Below, piece after piece: positions 60,901 through 64,000 of a DNA stretch of 64,000 bases. Position 1 is the first letter of the stretch. Every line of letters starts with the position of its first letter. This DNA comes from Blasia pusilla. Its lineage: Eukaryota > Marchantiophyta > Marchantiopsida > Blasiales. The stretch is from NCBI GenBank assembly GCA_050084515.1, contig CM114273.1:40486001-40550000 (forward strand), in the 5' to 3' direction. Under the pieces are notes generated by a model. The model was not told the DNA's origin and ran no database searches. It was given only the letters and a program-made list of their open reading frames with translations. A program made the position numbers and the translations under genes.

Positions 60901-61030
60901 CCATACGAAGTTATAAAACTCAAACTACTATACAAAGATATAAAACTCAAACTACCATACGAAGTTATAAAACTCAAACTACGATACAAAGATATAAAAC
61001 TCAAACTACCATACGAAGTTATAAAACTCA
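60901..61030. repeat. 54-bp tandem repeat, about 2.5 copies
   Basis: CCATACGAAGTTATAAAACT and CAAACTAC.ATACAAAGATAT alternate as two related 27-bp halves. CCATACGAAG starts at 60901, 60955 and 61009. The unit is a multiple of three, and the minus strand stays open through it (SLSFITSYG / SLSFISLY), but no gene is evident. Confidence 0.85.
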
Positions 61031-61299
61031 AAACCCAAAACGAGATCGCGTACTGGTTGGAGATGACCAAGGAGGATAACTTCTTTAGCCTCATCTATAA
61101 GGAAATCTCTACATATTTTGAGGGAAGATTGTAGGAAGAAGAAACAATAATCCATGTGTGATACATACTATAGTACGAGGGGTCTATCCCTAGTAAAAAC
61201 TCACAAGTAGTGAAGGGATTCTCTAAGGAAAAACTCCCATTAGAAAGATAAGGGGGCAATAACTTAGTCTAGAGAAGATCAACCACATTGAAGGAAATC

Positions 61300-61830
61300 G
61301 GCCAAGAATATTTTCTACAAGCTAGCACTCCTATGGATCCCTCAAGGGAACCGAGTCCTAAAAGATCCCCATACACTTGAAGGATCCTCCTATAAAAAAA
61401 TCTAAGGAAGCTATAGAAATGGCTAGACATCCATATAGTTCTAATGAGATAATCAAGGAGTTTGGGAAAACAATAGGAAAGAATGAGGATCATCAATGCT
61501 TGTGATTATTTCAAAGTTGAGCGAATCTTTAGTAAGTGCCACCGCAAGGAAACTCGCGACAAAGTCATGGCTTCCAAATGGAACTCCCAAAACATGCATA
61601 CCTTGAGCAAGTATCATGAATTCATATTGTCGATGAACATCATAGGGTAGATCCAATGAGGACCATGCCTTGCACTTTCCCATCTTCTATGCTAGGCCAA
61701 TACATGCCAACTTGGGAGTAAAATATTAGAACGTAGGGATAACGAGATCTCTAAGGCCAAAAACATTATTATCATCTACCAATGAATGGAAATGCAATGC
61801 ATAAAGGCTTTCATCAAAGGGAGCGTCCCA
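61300..61830 (-). pseudogene. LINE-type reverse-transcriptase fragment
   Basis: Read on the minus strand from 61830, the sequence gives LYALHFHSLVDDNNVFG, then MGKCKAWSSLDLPYD, GMHVLGVPFGSHDFVASFL and DDPHSFLLFSQTP. I recall the same order (LFALxxFRxL...ADDTHxxG, KCxAWSP, GxxVLGxPxGSxxFVxxFL, DPQxAFxxL) in LINE-like reverse transcriptases common in mosses, ferns and algae. Several stops and frame changes show it is dead. It lies upstream of the duplicated tail at 57.7-60.4 kb, so both may be parts of one old element on this strand. Confidence 0.5.
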
Positions 61831-64000
61831 TTAATGATCCTAAGAAAAACGTGCACTACCTAGAGGATCACCTCAACAAATACCACAAGCGGACATCAAA
61901 ATTGTAACCTTGTCCTCTGGCGCCCATGGTGGAGATAAAAGGCCAAAGGGGGGCTATAGAAAGAGCGCACAAAAGGAAAAAAAAAATCGCAATGGGGCCA
62001 CCCACATCCCCCAACTCTGATAACATAATCGTGTAAGATGATGAGTTTAAATATTAACCACATCCACTTGAAGAACCACCCACTATGAATGTACATCAAG
62101 AGAATCTCTTAAACCTAATGCAGCCATCTCACAATTGGTTCGGGTGGCAAATCCAGATTGATACGAACTCGATTCTGACTTGAAAGTCTTTCCAATCCAA
62201 TAGCAAGTATAACAATAGTATGATTCGCCAACCTCAAGAGCACCTAGCCTATGATGATCAAACGAATCCCTCCACCCTCCTTGGATGATGTCAAAAGTTG
62301 CTCCATCCCCTTGGGTTACTGTTGCTAAAGCTCCCCCTTGGGCTTGAATAACCCGAAAAAGCCACTAGTAGAGTCCTCTAGACTCATGCCTTTAGAGGAA
62401 AGGAATCTCAAAGGGGTTCATACACCATACCAAAATAAATCCATATAGAACGTTCAAGCGCCCATGCAAAAAGGGATGAGTCCAAGCAAACAATCGTGTA
62501 GGGATGGAAGTTATATACAAAATTTGAGATGTAAACCATTGACCAAGGATGTAGCCTTTGGAGGGTATAGATAGCATCAATTTCCAATGGCACAATGGCC
62601 ATAGAGAAAAGAGCATGTGCAAATTACAAGTACTCGCAATCACATCCTATTATCCTACAATAATGCAACATGGCTGCTACAAGTTCATGCAGCGAGAAAC
62701 CAAGTGAAGTACTACCTCTTGCATAACCCACAAACTCTCTTTCAAAAGACTCAATAAACCCCTTAAAAACACTTCAAAAGTACCACAACCGCTCTATGGT
62801 CCGCCTTCCCTTCCCTTGTATAGTCAAGACATGCATCGACATAGAAGGAGAAGTAATAGATGTCATAAAAGCTCATCCTTAGGTTCAAGTTTACTCTAAG
62901 CTAAGGGGAGGAGGAAAGCATGACAAAATTCATCTCAAATAGTGGGGGGAGATCCTATGGAACAACCTTGAGCAAGGAGAAAGGGCCTCAAAGAACCCAT
63001 GATGTTGTCAGGATGAAACAATCACCATTCTCATGACTCTAAAGGGATGTACTATTGCAAGAAGAATCGGAGAACATCCATGGTCAATTGGAGGGATCAT
63101 CCATCCGAGTCTACTGAAGTTGGGATGTTTAGCATCTAGTTGGTTCCAAAATCATAAGAGGCTGAAGAATTTATTACAACAAGCCTTAAGGCATTTAGTA
63201 TCCTGACTAGGTGAACCTTAAGGCTCAAAATATGGGCAACTTGTGTAGGTCAAGGTATGGATGGAACTCACCAAAAGGAGGGCCTTACCCCCTCCGTCAC
63301 CCTTGAGAGACAATCCACACTAAAATCTCATACACCTTTTGGATTAGTAGTTGTAGGGCTTAACTCTCTTCCCATTCCTTGATTATATTGCACCCAAAAT
63401 TTCCTCTCAACTACCTTCTTGAATTAGGAATTATAATGTCGAACCTCTCATTTTAATACATAACATTCCCCCTAAATCCACTATTCCCTCCCTTCCCATA
63501 GCCGCCCTCCATCTATAGCCATTTGATTCAAACAAGCATTTTTTTTACAAAAAACACCACTTTCTCCAAAAGAGTCTTTCCTATAAAACCTCCAAAGCGT
63601 TATAGTAGCAATACTCCCTGTATAGAAGGTGTGAATCGTTAAGAATGCCATCCACACCTTATGGGTCGTCTAATATTTTTTCTTTCTTCATCAGTGCTTA
63701 TTCATAAAATGGATATATTTTGTGTATATTCCACTTAAATATCTTTCTTTCTTATTGCTTAAGAATTGTATCTCACGCCTTTGCCCTAGCCTACATACAT
63801 TATCTCCTTAAGGGCTTTGTGGATTCATAATCTCAATTTTGGTCCTTTAATACCACGCATGGCACTATTTTTCTTTATATTTGGGTTTTTCTTATCTTTC
63901 ATCAACTGATTTTAAAAATTGATTCAATTTTTTCTAAGAGGATTTTTCTCCATTAAGATATGTTCTTGATGGAATCCACTATTCTTATTATGGAACTCAT

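Noticed and set aside
60831-61094. 87-codon frame across the 54-bp repeat
   Set aside because: The frame is open only because the repeat unit is a multiple of three; no start context or homologue is recognised.

Overview
This window looks like nuclear DNA of a land plant. It has GT-AG introns, a plastid-targeted SufE-BolA protein, a plant-type small membrane protein, Ty3/gypsy retrotransposons, LINE remnants and Helitrons with plant-type termini. The Ty3/gypsy elements carry a cytosine-methyltransferase domain and a PHD finger, and the LINE family has a long C-terminal tail. From memory these are more typical of algae, bryophytes, lycophytes or ferns than of flowering plants, so a seed-free plant is my best guess. 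That is an inference, not a result.

Only three host genes can be supported. (1) A short single-exon gene at 9687-9944 (+) encodes a single-pass membrane protein. (2) SUFE1 at 24474-28766 (-) is split into three exons that I reconstructed from splice sites and codon phase. Exon 1 carries the SufE domain, and exons 2 and 3 carry a BolA domain. (3) A large gene at 44341-51770 (-) has at least 11 exons and encodes about 1,630 residues with one C2H2 zinc finger and a basic coiled-coil segment. Its GC-richer promoter/5' region lies at about 53-56 kb.

The rest is mobile DNA. Two decayed copies of one Ty3/gypsy lineage lie on the minus strand at 17.4-22.6 kb and 32.3-40.2 kb. The order in the fuller copy is gag, protease, C5-DNA-methyltransferase, reverse transcriptase, RNase H, integrase, C-terminal PHD finger. 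A third relative at 12.6-15.5 kb keeps a gag fragment, and a solo-LTR-like piece lies at 30.2-30.8 kb. LINE fragments are at 29.2-29.6 kb and 57.7-62 kb. The latter is overlaid by a tandem duplication of about 1.4 kb.

Short non-autonomous Helitrons with canonical ends are scattered at 0.2, 2-3, 3.8, 8.1-8.6, 11.8-12.4, 42.1, 58.1 and 59.4 kb. A TA-flanked MITE is at 42.5 kb, and a 5S-rRNA-derived (Cassandra-like) sequence is at 40.7 kb.

The most interesting system is the retrotransposon that combines its own DNA methyltransferase with a PHD-type chromatin reader. Stretches with nothing recognisable are: 1-190, 1310-2055, 4020-5150, 6560-8080, 10260-11770, 15500-17400, 22640-24470, 31000-32270, 41000-41960, 42720-43180, 43230-44340, 51800-53700 and 62000-64000. 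They are mostly AT-rich and full of stop codons.
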